A stretch of DNA of 64,000 nt from an uncultured Lachnospiraceae bacterium (GCA_900546325.1 URCR01000003.1:1-64000), one strand, 5' to 3'; positions 32,481 to 42,237 are shown, counted from the stretch's first letter. Notes: generated by a model from the letters alone, not told the origin. Program-made: numbers and translations.

Positions 32481-34823
32481 ATGAGTGAAGTAGTAAGGAT
32501 TTCTGTCCGGAATCTTGTAGAGTTTATCTTAAGAGAGGGAGATATTGATAACCGGCGGGCGGCGGGCGCAGATAAGGAACAGATGCAGCTTGGGGCGAAG
32601 ATCCACAGAAAGATTCAAAGGCAGATGGGGGCGGACTATCATGCGGAGGTCTCTCTGAAGCTGAATGTCCCGTGTGAAGGATTTACCCTTTGCCTGGAAG
32701 GAAGAGCGGATGGGATCATAAAGAGGGAAGACGAAACTGTCATCGATGAGATCAAGGGAGTTCTCAGAGAGTTGAAATATATTGAGGAGCCGGTTCCTGT
32801 GCATCTGGCACAGGCAAAGTGCTATGCCTATATTTATGCGGTGCAGAATGATCTGGAAGAGATCCGTGTACAGATGACATACTGCCAGATGGAGACGGAG
32901 GAAATTAAGCGCTTTTCTCAGACATTTTCAACAGAGGAGCTGAAAGGCTGGATACAGATCGTGATCAAGGCATATGAAAAGTGGGCAAAATTTCAGATAG
33001 AGTGGAGGGAGATTTCCAGGGAGTCGATCCGGCAGATCCAGTTTCCATATGCCTATCGGGAAGGACAGAAGGAACTGGCGATGTCAGTGTACCGGACCAT
33101 TTTAAGGAAGAAGAAGCTTTTCATTCAGGCACCGACCGGAATCGGGAAGACGATGGCGACGGTGTTTCCGGCAGTCAAGGCAATCGGAGAAGGACTGGGA
33201 GACAAGCTGTTCTATCTGACAGCAAAGACGATCACAAGGACAGTGGCAGAGCAGGCATTTCAAACACTGAAGCAGCAGAATCTGCGCTGCAAAGTAATTA
33301 CGTTGACAGCCAAGGAAAAAATCTGTTTCTGCGAAGAGACGGTGTGCAATCCGGAGGCTTGTCCGTATGCCAAGGGACATTATGACAGGGTGAATGATGC
33401 GGTTTTTGATCTGCTGACAGCCACAGATGATATGAGCAGGGCAAATATAGAGGCATACGCGAGAAAATATGAGGTGTGTCCGTTTGAGATGTCTCTGGAT
33501 GTGGCGTTGTGGGTGGATGCGGTCATCTGTGATTACAATTATGTGTTTGACCCCAATGCCCATTTGAAAAGATTCTTTTCGGAGGGAGGAAAAGAGGAAT
33601 ATTTATTTTTGATCGATGAGGCGCACAATCTCGTCGAGCGCGCCAGAGAGATGTACAGTGCTGCTCTTTATAAAGAAGAATTTCTTGCTGCGAAAAAACT
33701 GGTAAAAGGGATCGACCGGAAGCTTACAAGAAAGCTGGAGATCTGTAACCAGCAGTTTCTCGTACTGAAGAGAGCGTGTGAGACGTACCGGGAATATACA
33801 TCTGTCGGGCATATCGCAGTCAGTCTGATGAATCTGATGTCGGAACTGGAGCGTTTTTTGGAGGAGACAGAGGCCGAAGAAGTGAGAGAGCAGATACTGG
33901 AGTTCTATTTTCATGTGAGGGCTTTTTTGAATATTTATGACATTTTGGATGAGCACTATGTCATCTATACAGAGCTCGGAGAAGATGACAGTTTTCTGCT
34001 GAAACTATTCTGCGTCAATCCGGCAGTAAATCTGCAGGAATATTTATCAAGGGGAAACAGCACTATCTTTTTCTCGGCGACGATGCTTCCGATCCGGTAT
34101 TATAAGAAGCTTTTGAGCGTGGAAAAGGAAGACTATGCGATCTATGCGGCATCCCCGTTTCAGAAGGAACATCGGAAGTTATTTGTCGGGAGGGACGTCA
34201 GCACAAAGTATACGAAGCGGACAGGGCAGATGTATGAGCGGTTCGCTTCGTATATTGCGGCTGCACTCCGGGCAAAGAAGGGGAATTATATTGCGTTCTT
34301 TCCATCCTATCGCTTTCTGGAAGAGGTGTATGAGAGATTTAAGCAGTATGAGACGGAAGATGTGATCTGTATTGTGCAGGAACAGTCGATGGATGAGGAG
34401 AAGCGCGAGGCATTTCTGAAAGCATTTGATGAGGAGCGGACGGAAAGTCTGATCGGATTTTCTGTGATGGGAGGTATTTTTTCGGAAGGAATTGATCTGA
34501 CGGAAGAGAGACTGATCGGAACATTTTTAGTTGGAACAGGGCTTCCGCAAGTCTGCAATGAGCGGGAAATTTTAAAGCAGTATTTTGATCGGCACGGGGA
34601 GGCGGGATTTTCTTATGCCTATCTCTATCCGGGGATGAATAAAGTATTGCAGGCGGCCGGGCGCGTTATACGGACGGCAGCCGACAGAGGGGTCATTTTG
34701 CTGCTGGATGAGCGTTTTCTGGAAAGGCAGTATCAGGAAGTATTTCCGAGAGAGTGGGATGATTACGAGACAGGGACGATCAAGACCGCTGAGGAATCTA
34801 TGAGACGGTTCTGGGAACAGTGA
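32481..34823 (+). CDS. Cas4-like nuclease fused to XPD/DinG-type helicase
   Basis: A 780-residue protein. Residues 1-180 look like a PD-(D/E)XK nuclease of the Cas4/RecB type (GRADG at 73-77, DEIKG at 89-93, QAKCYAYIYA at 111-120). From about 190 it is a superfamily 2 helicase: Walker A APTGIGKT (217-224), an Fe-S domain with Cys282/284, Cys289, Cys294 and Cys333, DEAH at 379-382, and motif VI QAAGRVIR near the C-terminus. It probably unwinds 5'-3' from nicks or forks and trims DNA. It follows the SOS-type repair pair and the HPr-like gene. No LexA box was seen at its own start. Repair of replication intermediates is the likely role. Confidence 0.88.
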   Translation: MSEVVRISVRNLVEFILREGDIDNRRAAGADKEQMQLGAKIHRKIQRQMGADYHAEVSLKLNVPCEGFTLCLEGRADGIIKREDETVIDEIKGVLRELKYIEEPVPVHLAQAKCYAYIYAVQNDLEEIRVQMTYCQMETEEIKRFSQTFSTEELKGWIQIVIKAYEKWAKFQIEWREISRESIRQIQFPYAYREGQKELAMSVYRTILRKKKLFIQAPTGIGKTMATVFPAVKAIGEGLGDKLFYLTAKTITRTVAEQAFQTLKQQNLRCKVITLTAKEKICFCEETVCNPEACPYAKGHYDRVNDAVFDLLTATDDMSRANIEAYARKYEVCPFEMSLDVALWVDAVICDYNYVFDPNAHLKRFFSEGGKEEYLFLIDEAHNLVERAREMYSAALYKEEFLAAKKLVKGIDRKLTRKLEICNQQFLVLKRACETYREYTSVGHIAVSLMNLMSELERFLEETEAEEVREQILEFYFHVRAFLNIYDILDEHYVIYTELGEDDSFLLKLFCVNPAVNLQEYLSRGNSTIFFSATMLPIRYYKKLLSVEKEDYAIYAASPFQKEHRKLFVGRDVSTKYTKRTGQMYERFASYIAAALRAKKGNYIAFFPSYRFLEEVYERFKQYETEDVICIVQEQSMDEEKREAFLKAFDEERTESLIGFSVMGGIFSEGIDLTEERLIGTFLVGTGLPQVCNEREILKQYFDRHGEAGFSYAYLYPGMNKVLQAAGRVIRTAADRGVILLLDERFLERQYQEVFPREWDDYETGTIKTAEESMRRFWEQ

Positions 34824-34830
34824 GCAAAAT

Positions 34831-34879
34831 GCTCCCGATTCTGATGGCAGCCGGAACAACCGGGATCAGAACAGGGAGC
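34831..34879. terminator. Convergent terminator between helicase and lysR-type genes
   Basis: GCTCCCGATTCTGAT pairs with ATCAGAACAGGGAGC with one internal mismatch, and CCGG/CCGG in the loop can pair too. On the minus strand it is followed by ATTTTGC; on the plus strand T6 occurs about 30 bases on. Confidence 0.7.
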
Positions 34880-34933
34880 AGAAAAGCATAAACAGATAGA
34901 TGCTGCTTCCGTTTTTTAATTGTGCAAGCTGTG

Positions 34934-35827
34934 TTAGAATTCTTCCAGTGGTGTAAAGTAGTTGAGAAATTCCAGTGCTGCCTTGGAAGAAGGGACGTGA
35001 TGATTGTGCGCGATGACAAGCTGTCTTGTCGGAAGCTCCTCGTCAGTTTCCACAATGAAAAGGTTGTCGGATTTGCGCGGAATACAGTAGTCCGGGATAA
35101 ACGCGATCCCAAGTCCGATACTTGCAAGGTCAATGAGCAGGTCATTGCTGCTCAGCTCAATTTCCGGCACGAGGTCAAGCTGGTGCTGCTGAAACAGACT
35201 GTGGAGGAATTCGCTTGTCGTACTTTTGCGGTCCAGCATCAGGATCGGGTACTGGAGCAGCTCTTTGAAAGAGAGCTTGCGGCCCTTCAGCTCACGGAAA
35301 GATTCGTCTGCGATAAACACATCTTTAAAATTTTTAATCTTTTTGACAGTAGTCAGACTGCTGAGGTAGCTGTTCGGATAATTGGTCACGATCAGGTCTA
35401 CCTGTCCGGTCTCAAGCAGTTCGACGCACTTGATCGAAGTCTGGTTTGTCACTTTGATATGCGCGTTCGGAAATTCTTTGTGGAACCGCTTCAGATAAGG
35501 GACAAGAAAATAGCGGCAGATCGTGTCGCTTGCACCGATGCGGATCTGTCCTCCGGTTGTAGCAGAATCCATCAGCTGAGACTCTCCGCGCTTGATCAGA
35601 TTCATTGCCGGCTCCACATGGCGCAGCAGAATCTCTCCTTCCGGGGTGAGCTGGACGCGCTTCGTACTCCGGATAAAGAGCGTCTGGTCCAGCTTCTTTT
35701 CCAGAGCCTTGATGGACTGGCTCACTGCGGACTGAGAGATAAAGAGCTGCTTGGATGCCTCAGAGAAACTGAGCGTAGTTGCTACATAGTAGAAGACCTT
35801 ATATAATTCGTAATTGATATCCATCAT
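34934..35827 (-). CDS. LysR-family transcriptional regulator
   Basis: A 297-residue LysR protein: N-terminal winged helix (LYKVFYYVATTLSFSEASKQLFISQSAVSQSIKALEKKL) and a periplasmic-binding-like effector domain (GQIRIGASDTICRYFLVPYLKRFH). Effector and regulon unknown. It is divergent from the DUF1461 gene and purL, and a CTTATAA...TTATAAG inverted repeat lies in front of it. The same core CTTATAAGTA recurs upstream of purL, so purL may be a target, but this is tentative. Confidence 0.9.
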   Translation of the reverse strand: MMDINYELYKVFYYVATTLSFSEASKQLFISQSAVSQSIKALEKKLDQTLFIRSTKRVQLTPEGEILLRHVEPAMNLIKRGESQLMDSATTGGQIRIGASDTICRYFLVPYLKRFHKEFPNAHIKVTNQTSIKCVELLETGQVDLIVTNYPNSYLSSLTTVKKIKNFKDVFIADESFRELKGRKLSFKELLQYPILMLDRKSTTSEFLHSLFQQHQLDLVPEIELSSNDLLIDLASIGLGIAFIPDYCIPRKSDNLFIVETDEELPTRQLVIAHNHHVPSSKAALEFLNYFTPLEEF

Positions 35828-35835
35828 TAGTTCTC

Positions 35836-35860
35836 CTTATAAGTATTTTATATTTATAAG
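35836..35860. promoter_or_regulatory. Inverted repeat in front of the lysR-type gene
   Basis: CTTATAA (35836-35842) and TTATAAG (35854-35860) are separated by 11 bases, the usual T-N11-A spacing for LysR proteins. CTTATAAGTA occurs again about 80 bases upstream of purL. Confidence 0.5.
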
Positions 35861-36042
35861 AATAAGAGGATTTCGGAAAAATGTCAACAGAAGTTTTCGA
35901 GAAAGTAAACAAGTGATACACAGAAGAAAAGCAGGAAGGTCATTTTACTGGAACCTGAGGGGAAAAACTGGTATAATTGAAGGGAAACTATGGAAACATG
36001 TACTGGAAGGGCAGAATGCCCGGCAGGGAGACGAGGTGAAGG

Positions 36043-36735
36043 ATGCAGAAGTTACAGAAGTTTTTTGGCCTGGCTGCAGCACTGGCATTGATCGTAGTGA
36101 CATTGATCACGAGTTTTGAAATCGGGATTTACAGTGACTATGGATGGTATCAGAAGGAATATGAGAAATATCAGGTGTTGGATGATCTGCAGATGGAGAT
36201 GCAGGATGTAATGAGTGTGACAGAAGAGATGATGGCATATCTTCGGGGGGACAGAGAGAATCTGGAAGTAGAGACGGTCATTGATGGGGAGAAAGGGATG
36301 TTCTTTAATGAGAGGGAAAAGCTTCATATGGAAGATGTACAGGGGCTGTTTCTCGGAGGCCTGAAGATCCGCAGAGTGGCGCTGGTGATCTTGGCGGTGT
36401 CGGTTTTGGCAATATTTTGCCTGAGAGGAAATCTAAGAAAGATTCTGCCACAGATGTATGGGTGGGCAGTCGGTCTGTTCCTTGTACTGGCGGCAGTGTT
36501 TGGAGGACTGATCGCAGTCGATTTTAACAAGTATTTTGTGTTGTTTCACGAGATCTTTTTTGACAATGACCTATGGCTTTTGGACCCGGATACAGATCTG
36601 ATGATCCGGATGCTGCCGGAAGGATTTTTCTTTGATATGGTCATCCGGATCGGGGTAATTTTCATAGGAAGTCTGCTGCTTTTGTGGATTGCCGGAATGA
36701 TCTGGAAACGCACCGGGGAGGAGAAAAAGTCATAG
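36043..36735 (+). CDS. DUF1461 / TIGR01906-type integral membrane protein
   Basis: A 230-residue membrane protein with helices at about 7-27, 108-128, 138-160 and 198-222. Between the first two is an extracytoplasmic region with MSVTEEMMAYLRGDRENLEV and FFNEREKLHMEDV, both typical of the DUF1461 family; the loop FDNDLWLLDPDTDLMIRMLPEGFFFDM is another family mark. Function unknown; relatives transacylate lipoproteins (Lit) in some Firmicutes, which share this fold. Promoter: extended -10 TGGTATAAT ending at 35977. AGGTGAAGG precedes the ATG. Confidence 0.82.
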   Translation: MQKLQKFFGLAAALALIVVTLITSFEIGIYSDYGWYQKEYEKYQVLDDLQMEMQDVMSVTEEMMAYLRGDRENLEVETVIDGEKGMFFNEREKLHMEDVQGLFLGGLKIRRVALVILAVSVLAIFCLRGNLRKILPQMYGWAVGLFLVLAAVFGGLIAVDFNKYFVLFHEIFFDNDLWLLDPDTDLMIRMLPEGFFFDMVIRIGVIFIGSLLLLWIAGMIWKRTGEEKKS

Positions 36736-36840
36736 CATTAATATTACTTATAAGTAAATTAAGTTATATTAATTATACTAATGATTTGAATTGTGGTAGG
36801 ATACAGATAGAAGAAAGTATCAGACGAAATGGAGGATATT

Positions 36841-39800
36841 ATGAGTAGTGTAAAACGTGTATATGTAGAAAAAAGACCGGAATTTGCTGTACAGGCAAAG
36901 GAATTACAGCACGAAGCAAAAAGTTATCTTGGCATTCAGACAATCACAGGGATCCGTGTGCTGAACCGCTATGACATTGAGAATCTTTCTGACGAGACTT
37001 TTGAGACTGCCTGCAATGGTATTTTCTCAGAGCCGCCGGTAGATATTTTATACAGAGAAGAATTCCCGATGAAGGAAGGAAGCAGAGTTTTTTCGGTAGA
37101 ATTTCTTCCGGGACAGTTCGATCAGCGAGCTGATTCCGCAGTACAGTGTGTACAGTTTATCAAAGAAGATGAGACACCGGTGATCAAGACTGCAACGACT
37201 TATGTGATCGAGGGAGAGATCACAGACGCTGAATTTGAGGCGGTGAAAAGCCACTGCATCAATCCGGTGGATTCCAGAGAGACCGGAATGGACAAGCCGG
37301 AGACACTTGTCACAGCCTTTGAGGAACCGGAAGATGTAAAAGTCTTTGACGGGTTCAAAGACATGCCGGAGACAGAATTAAAGGAATTATACGATTCTCT
37401 CGGACTTGCAATGACATTCAAAGATTTCCTTCATATTCAGGGATATTTTAAGGGGGAAGAAGACAGAGATCCGACGATGACAGAGATCCGCGTGTTAGAT
37501 ACTTACTGGTCAGACCACTGCCGTCACACAACGTTCTCCACAGAATTAAAAGATGTTACATTTGAAGACGGAGATTACAAAGAGCCGCTGGTAAAGACTT
37601 ATGAGAGATATCTGGAAGACCGCTCAGAGATTTTCAAAGGGCGCGATGACAAATTTGTATGTCTGATGGACCTTGCCCTGATGGCGATGAGAAAGCTGAA
37701 AAAAGAAGGAAAGTTAAACGATCAGGAGGAAAGTGACGAGATCAATGCGTGCAGTATCGTTGTTCCGGTCGTGGTGGACGGCAAAGAAGAGGAGTGGCTT
37801 GTCAACTTTAAGAATGAGACACACAACCACCCGACAGAGATCGAACCGTTTGGGGGAGCTGCAACCTGTCTTGGAGGCGCGATCCGTGATCCACTGTCAG
37901 GACGTACTTATGTGTATCAGGCAATGCGCGTGACCGGTGCGGCAGATCCAACCGTGTCAGTGAAAGATACGATGAAAGGCAAACTTCCGCAGAAGAAACT
38001 GGTGACAGAGGCTGCCCATGGATACAGTTCTTATGGAAACCAGATCGGACTTGCAACGGGTGCGGTCAAAGAGATTTATCATCCGAACTATGTCGCAAAG
38101 CGTATGGAGATCGGAGCGGTATTAGGCGCTGCACCGAGAAGAGCTGTCATCCGCGAGACATCAGATCCGGGCGATATCATTGTGCTGCTCGGCGGACGTA
38201 CCGGGCGTGACGGATGCGGCGGTGCGACAGGTTCCTCCAAGGTACATACAGAAGAATCCATCGAGACATGCGGTGCGGAAGTACAGAAAGGAAATCCGCC
38301 GACAGAGCGTAAGATCCAGAGACTGTTCCGCAGAGAGGAAGTCAGCTGCCTCATCAAAAAGTGTAATGATTTTGGAGCAGGTGGAGTATCTGTTGCGATT
38401 GGAGAACTCGCAGATGGACTGAGAGTCGATTTAGATAAAGTACCGAAAAAATATGCCGGACTGGATGGAACAGAGATTGCCATCTCAGAATCGCAGGAGC
38501 GTATGGCAGTGGTCGTAGATCCAAAAGATGTGGCACAGTTCCTTGCGTATGCAAAGGAAGAGAATCTGGAAGCTGTGGAAGTGGCAGTTGTGACAGAGGA
38601 ACCGCGTCTGGTACTTTCCTGGAGAGGAAAGGAGATTGTAAATATTTCCCGCGCGTTCTTAGATACAAACGGAGCACACCAGGAGACAGCAGTCACAGTG
38701 GAGATCCCGGACAGAGCGGGAAGCCTTTTCGTGAGAGAAGAGGTAAAAGATGTCAAAGAAAAATGGATCGCAACGTTAAAAGACTTAAATGTATGTTCAC
38801 AGAAAGGTCTTGTAGAGCGATTTGACGGTTCCATCGGCGCAGGATCTGTCTTTATGCCGCACGGTGGAAAATATCAGATGACAGAGACACAGAGCATGGT
38901 TGCAAAACTTCCGGTGCAGGAAGGAACCTGTGATACTGTGACAATGATGAGTTATGGATTTGATCCATATTTATCTACCTGGAGCCCATATCACGGAGCG
39001 GTCTACGCAGTGGTAGAATCAGTTGCCAAGATCGTTGCAAACGGTGGAGATTACAGCAAGATCCGCCTGACATTCCAGGAGTACTTCCGCAGAATGACAG
39101 AAGATCCAAAGAGATGGAGCCAGCCGTTTGCAGCGCTGCTTGGTGCATATAATGTACAACTTGGTCTGGGACTGCCGTCCATCGGCGGAAAGGACAGTAT
39201 GTCCGGAACCTTCCAGGAGATTGATGTTCCTCCGACATTGGTATCTTTTGCGGTGGATGTGGCACACGATCATGAGATCATTACACCAGAGCTTAAGAAA
39301 GCAGGAAATAAATTAGTATGGCTTCGCATGGAGCAGGATCACTATGAGCTTCCGGTATATGAAAGCTTAAAAGATCAGTATGCAAAATTTACAGCGGATA
39401 TCCACAGCGGCAAGATTGTTTCTGCCTATGCACTGGATCGACATGGAATCGCCGCAGCGGTAAGTAAGATGGCATTCGGAAATGGAATGGGTGTAAGACT
39501 GGAAGAAAGCATCGATAAGAGAGAGCTGTTTGCACCGGCATTCGGTGATCTGATCGCGGAAGTACCGGCAGAGAAACTGGGAGATCTTTCTGTCAACTAT
39601 ACATTGCTCGGAGAAGTGACAGCAGACGGGGCAATCTCTTATGGAGCAATGCAGATCAGCCTCAGTGAGGCAGTGGCAGCATGGAAGGGAACGCTGGAAG
39701 GTGTATTCCCGACCGTCTCAGAGGAAAAACAGGAGATGCAGAAAATAGATGTACAGCCTGCATCTGAGAAGGCAGTCATCGAAAACGGACTGTACCGCAC

Positions 39801-40632
39801 AAGTGATATCCATATCTGCACACATAAGATCGGACAGCCGACGGTATTTATCCCGGTATTCCCGGGTACAAACTGTGAGTATGACAGTAAGAAAGCATTT
39901 GAGCGTGCAGGAGCAAAGGTGATCACAAAAGTATTTAAGAACTTAAATGCAGAAGATATCCGTGATTCTGTGGCAGAGTTTGAGAAGGCGATCGCACAGG
40001 CGCAGATGATCATGTTCCCGGGTGGATTCAGCGCCGGAGATGAGCCGGATGGTTCCGCGAAATTCTTTGCGACAGCATTCCAGAATGCAAAGCTGAAAGA
40101 GGCAGTGGAAAAATTATTGAATGAGCGTGACGGACTTGCGCTTGGTATCTGTAACGGATTCCAGGCATTGATCAAACTTGGTCTTGTGCCATACGGAACG
40201 ATCTGCGGACAGACAGAGAATTCTCCGACACTGACATACAATACGATCGGACGCCACATCTCCAAGATGGTATACACAAAAGTGGTGACAAACAAATCAC
40301 CATGGTTACAGCAGGCAGAGCTTGGAGGTGTTTACACAAATCCGGCATCCCACGGGGAAGGTCGTTTTGTAGCTTCCAAAGAAATGTTAGAACAGCTCTT
40401 TGCAAATGGGCAGGTGGCAACACAGTACTGCGATCTTGACGGGGCAGTGACGATGGATGAGGAGTGGAATCCAAACGGTTCCTACTGTGCGATCGAAGGA
40501 ATCACAAGTCCGGACGGACGTGTGCTTGGCAAGATGGCTCACTCTGAACGAAGAGGCAGATCAGTTGCAGTCAACATTTACGGAGAGCAGGATCTGAAGA
40601 TCTTCGAGTCCGGTGTTGCGTACTTCAAATAG
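36841..40632 (+). CDS. purL: Phosphoribosylformylglycinamidine synthase, single-chain PurL
   Basis: A 1263-residue large-type PurL that converts FGAR, glutamine and ATP to FGAM in purine synthesis. N-terminal PurS-like domain (about 1-170), linker, two AIRS-type ATP domains (DTYWSDHCRHTTFSTEL, NHPTEIEPFGGAATCLGG, then GSIGAGSVFMPHGG, LPSIGGKDSMSG) and a C-terminal class I glutaminase (FPGTNCEYDS, catalytic Cys in LGICNGFQALIKLG, and NPASHGEGRF). Many Firmicutes use separate PurS, PurQ and PurL; the fused form is typical of Clostridia and Bacteroidetes. ATG at 36841 follows TGGAGG. It stands alone rather than in a pur operon. Confidence 0.97.
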   Translation: MSSVKRVYVEKRPEFAVQAKELQHEAKSYLGIQTITGIRVLNRYDIENLSDETFETACNGIFSEPPVDILYREEFPMKEGSRVFSVEFLPGQFDQRADSAVQCVQFIKEDETPVIKTATTYVIEGEITDAEFEAVKSHCINPVDSRETGMDKPETLVTAFEEPEDVKVFDGFKDMPETELKELYDSLGLAMTFKDFLHIQGYFKGEEDRDPTMTEIRVLDTYWSDHCRHTTFSTELKDVTFEDGDYKEPLVKTYERYLEDRSEIFKGRDDKFVCLMDLALMAMRKLKKEGKLNDQEESDEINACSIVVPVVVDGKEEEWLVNFKNETHNHPTEIEPFGGAATCLGGAIRDPLSGRTYVYQAMRVTGAADPTVSVKDTMKGKLPQKKLVTEAAHGYSSYGNQIGLATGAVKEIYHPNYVAKRMEIGAVLGAAPRRAVIRETSDPGDIIVLLGGRTGRDGCGGATGSSKVHTEESIETCGAEVQKGNPPTERKIQRLFRREEVSCLIKKCNDFGAGGVSVAIGELADGLRVDLDKVPKKYAGLDGTEIAISESQERMAVVVDPKDVAQFLAYAKEENLEAVEVAVVTEEPRLVLSWRGKEIVNISRAFLDTNGAHQETAVTVEIPDRAGSLFVREEVKDVKEKWIATLKDLNVCSQKGLVERFDGSIGAGSVFMPHGGKYQMTETQSMVAKLPVQEGTCDTVTMMSYGFDPYLSTWSPYHGAVYAVVESVAKIVANGGDYSKIRLTFQEYFRRMTEDPKRWSQPFAALLGAYNVQLGLGLPSIGGKDSMSGTFQEIDVPPTLVSFAVDVAHDHEIITPELKKAGNKLVWLRMEQDHYELPVYESLKDQYAKFTADIHSGKIVSAYALDRHGIAAAVSKMAFGNGMGVRLEESIDKRELFAPAFGDLIAEVPAEKLGDLSVNYTLLGEVTADGAISYGAMQISLSEAVAAWKGTLEGVFPTVSEEKQEMQKIDVQPASEKAVIENGLYRTSDIHICTHKIGQPTVFIPVFPGTNCEYDSKKAFERAGAKVITKVFKNLNAEDIRDSVAEFEKAIAQAQMIMFPGGFSAGDEPDGSAKFFATAFQNAKLKEAVEKLLNERDGLALGICNGFQALIKLGLVPYGTICGQTENSPTLTYNTIGRHISKMVYTKVVTNKSPWLQQAELGGVYTNPASHGEGRFVASKEMLEQLFANGQVATQYCDLDGAVTMDEEWNPNGSYCAIEGITSPDGRVLGKMAHSERRGRSVAVNIYGEQDLKIFESGVAYFK

Positions 40633-40652
40633 AAAGGAAAGTGGAAAATCAC

Positions 40653-40681
40653 TTGACTTTCACAGAGCATAACGTTATAAT
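40653..40681 (+). promoter_or_regulatory. gdhA promoter
   Basis: TTGACT (40653-40658) and TATAAT (40676-40681) with a 17-bp spacer, starting 20 bases after the purL stop. Confidence 0.88.
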
Positions 40682-40704
40682 GTCAAAGTAAACAAGGCAA
40701 TGAG

Positions 40705-40740
40705 GCCGCGCAGAGGTTTTTTCTGTGCGGCTGATTTTAT
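40705..40740 (+). other. Leader hairpin of gdhA, possible attenuator
   Basis: GCCGCGCAGA pairs with TCTGTGCGGC (10 bp, one G-T pair) around GGTTTTTT and is followed by TGATTTTAT. It lies in the 5' untranslated region between the promoter and the ribosome site, where it could cause conditional termination. Confidence 0.55.
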
Positions 40741-40759
40741 ATCTGAGGAGGTAATGAAG

Positions 40760-42094
40760 ATGTCATATGTAGATGAAGTCATTGAATTAGTAGTGAGAAA
40801 GAACCCGGCGGAGCCGGAATTTCATCAGGCAGTAAAAGAAGTGCTGGAATCACTCAGAATCGTGGTGGAAGCAAACGAAGAGAAGTTCCGGAGAGAAGCA
40901 CTTCTCGAGAGACTGGTAGAGCCGGAGAGACAGTTTAAATTCCGCGTGCCGTGGGTGGATGACAAGGGACAGGTGCAGGTAAATACCGGATACCGTGTGC
41001 AGTTCAACAGTGCGATCGGGCCATACAAAGGAGGACTTCGTCTGCATCCGTCTGTAAATCTCGGAATTATCAAATTTTTAGGATTTGAGCAGGTATTCAA
41101 AAATTCTCTGACCGGACTCCCGATCGGCGGAGGAAAGGGAGGATCGGATTTCGACCCGAAAGGAAAATCAGACAGAGAGGTGATGGCATTCTGCCAGAGC
41201 TTTATGACAGAATTATGTAAATATATCGGAGCTGATACCGACGTGCCGGCAGGAGATATCGGAACAGGTGCAAGAGAGATCGGGTATCTCTTCGGACAGT
41301 ATAAGAGAATCCGCGGTGTCTATGAAGGAGTCCTGACCGGTAAGGGATTAAGCTACGGAGGCTCTCTTGCGAGAAAAGAGGCAACAGGATATGGTCTGTT
41401 ATACCTGACAGAGGAAATGTTAAAGCTCAACGGAATCGGGCTTGCAGGCAAGACTGTGGCAGTGTCAGGAGCAGGAAATGTAGCGATCTATGCGGCAGAG
41501 AAAGCACAGGAGCTCGGTGCAAAAGTTGTGACGGTCAGTGATTCTACCGGATGGGTGTACGATCCGGATGGAATTGACGTGGAAGCATTAAAAGAGATCA
41601 AAGAAGTAAAGCGTGAACGTCTGACAGAATATCCAAAATACCGTCCGAATGCCGAGTACCATGAAGGAACCGGAGTATGGTCAGTGAAAGTCGATATCGC
41701 GCTCCCTTGTGCAACACAGAACGAACTTCATCTGGAAGATGCCAAAATGCTTGTTGCAAACGGTTGTATCGCAGTGGCAGAGGGTGCAAATATGCCGACG
41801 ACAATGGAGGCTACCGAATATCTCCAGAAGAACGGTGTGCTCTTTGCACCGGGAAAAGCAGCCAATGCAGGTGGTGTTGCCACATCAGCGCTTGAGATGT
41901 CCCAGAACAGCGAGCGTTTAAGCTGGACATTTGAAGAAGTGGACAGCAAGCTGAAAGGAATCATGGTCAACATCTGCCACAATATGGCAGACGCAGCGAA
42001 AAAATACGGTGTAGAAGGAAATTATGTGGCAGGTGCAAATATTGCAGGATTTGAGAAGGTAGTCGATGCAATGAACGCGCAGGGAATCGTGTAG
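40760..42094 (+). CDS. gdhA: NADP-specific glutamate dehydrogenase
   Basis: A 444-residue hexameric-type GDH that assimilates ammonia into 2-oxoglutarate. GPYKGGLRLHPSVNLG, LTGLPIGGGKGGSDFDPKGKSD (catalytic Lys region), DVPAGDIGTGAREIGYLFG and the Rossmann motif VSGAGNVAIYAAEKA are visible, as are the C-terminal EGANMPTT and GKAANAGGVA. Length and start (MSYVDEVIEL) match the anabolic GdhA class. ATG at 40760 follows GAGGAGG by seven bases; ATG at 40754 is too close. Monocistronic, with a leader hairpin and a strong terminator. Confidence 0.96.
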   Translation: MSYVDEVIELVVRKNPAEPEFHQAVKEVLESLRIVVEANEEKFRREALLERLVEPERQFKFRVPWVDDKGQVQVNTGYRVQFNSAIGPYKGGLRLHPSVNLGIIKFLGFEQVFKNSLTGLPIGGGKGGSDFDPKGKSDREVMAFCQSFMTELCKYIGADTDVPAGDIGTGAREIGYLFGQYKRIRGVYEGVLTGKGLSYGGSLARKEATGYGLLYLTEEMLKLNGIGLAGKTVAVSGAGNVAIYAAEKAQELGAKVVTVSDSTGWVYDPDGIDVEALKEIKEVKRERLTEYPKYRPNAEYHEGTGVWSVKVDIALPCATQNELHLEDAKMLVANGCIAVAEGANMPTTMEATEYLQKNGVLFAPGKAANAGGVATSALEMSQNSERLSWTFEEVDSKLKGIMVNICHNMADAAKKYGVEGNYVAGANIAGFEKVVDAMNAQGIV

Positions 42095-42198
42095 GAAGCC
42101 TGCAGTTTGGAAAAATGTAAAAAGTTTCAGGTGCAAGGAAGAGAAAATTGTGCTAATATAATGGTATTGATGATCTGTTGGGCAATATCGGGACAAGA

Positions 42199-42237
42199 AA
42201 AAGAGACATTGGAATAGATTATTCCAATGTCTCTTTT
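42199..42237. terminator. Bidirectional terminator between gdhA and the glycosylase gene
   Basis: AAAAGAGACATTGGAATA pairs perfectly with TATTCCAATGTCTCTTTT (18 bp) around GAT. T-rich on both exits. It overlaps the last codons of the minus-strand gene. Confidence 0.93.

Noticed and set aside
34922..35806. 294-residue plus-strand frame
   Set aside because: It is antisense to a LysR protein with an unmistakable helix-turn-helix and has no recognisable domain.
38088..38834. 248-residue minus-strand frame opposite purL
   Set aside because: Ser/Pro-rich shadow of a highly conserved enzyme, no ribosome site.
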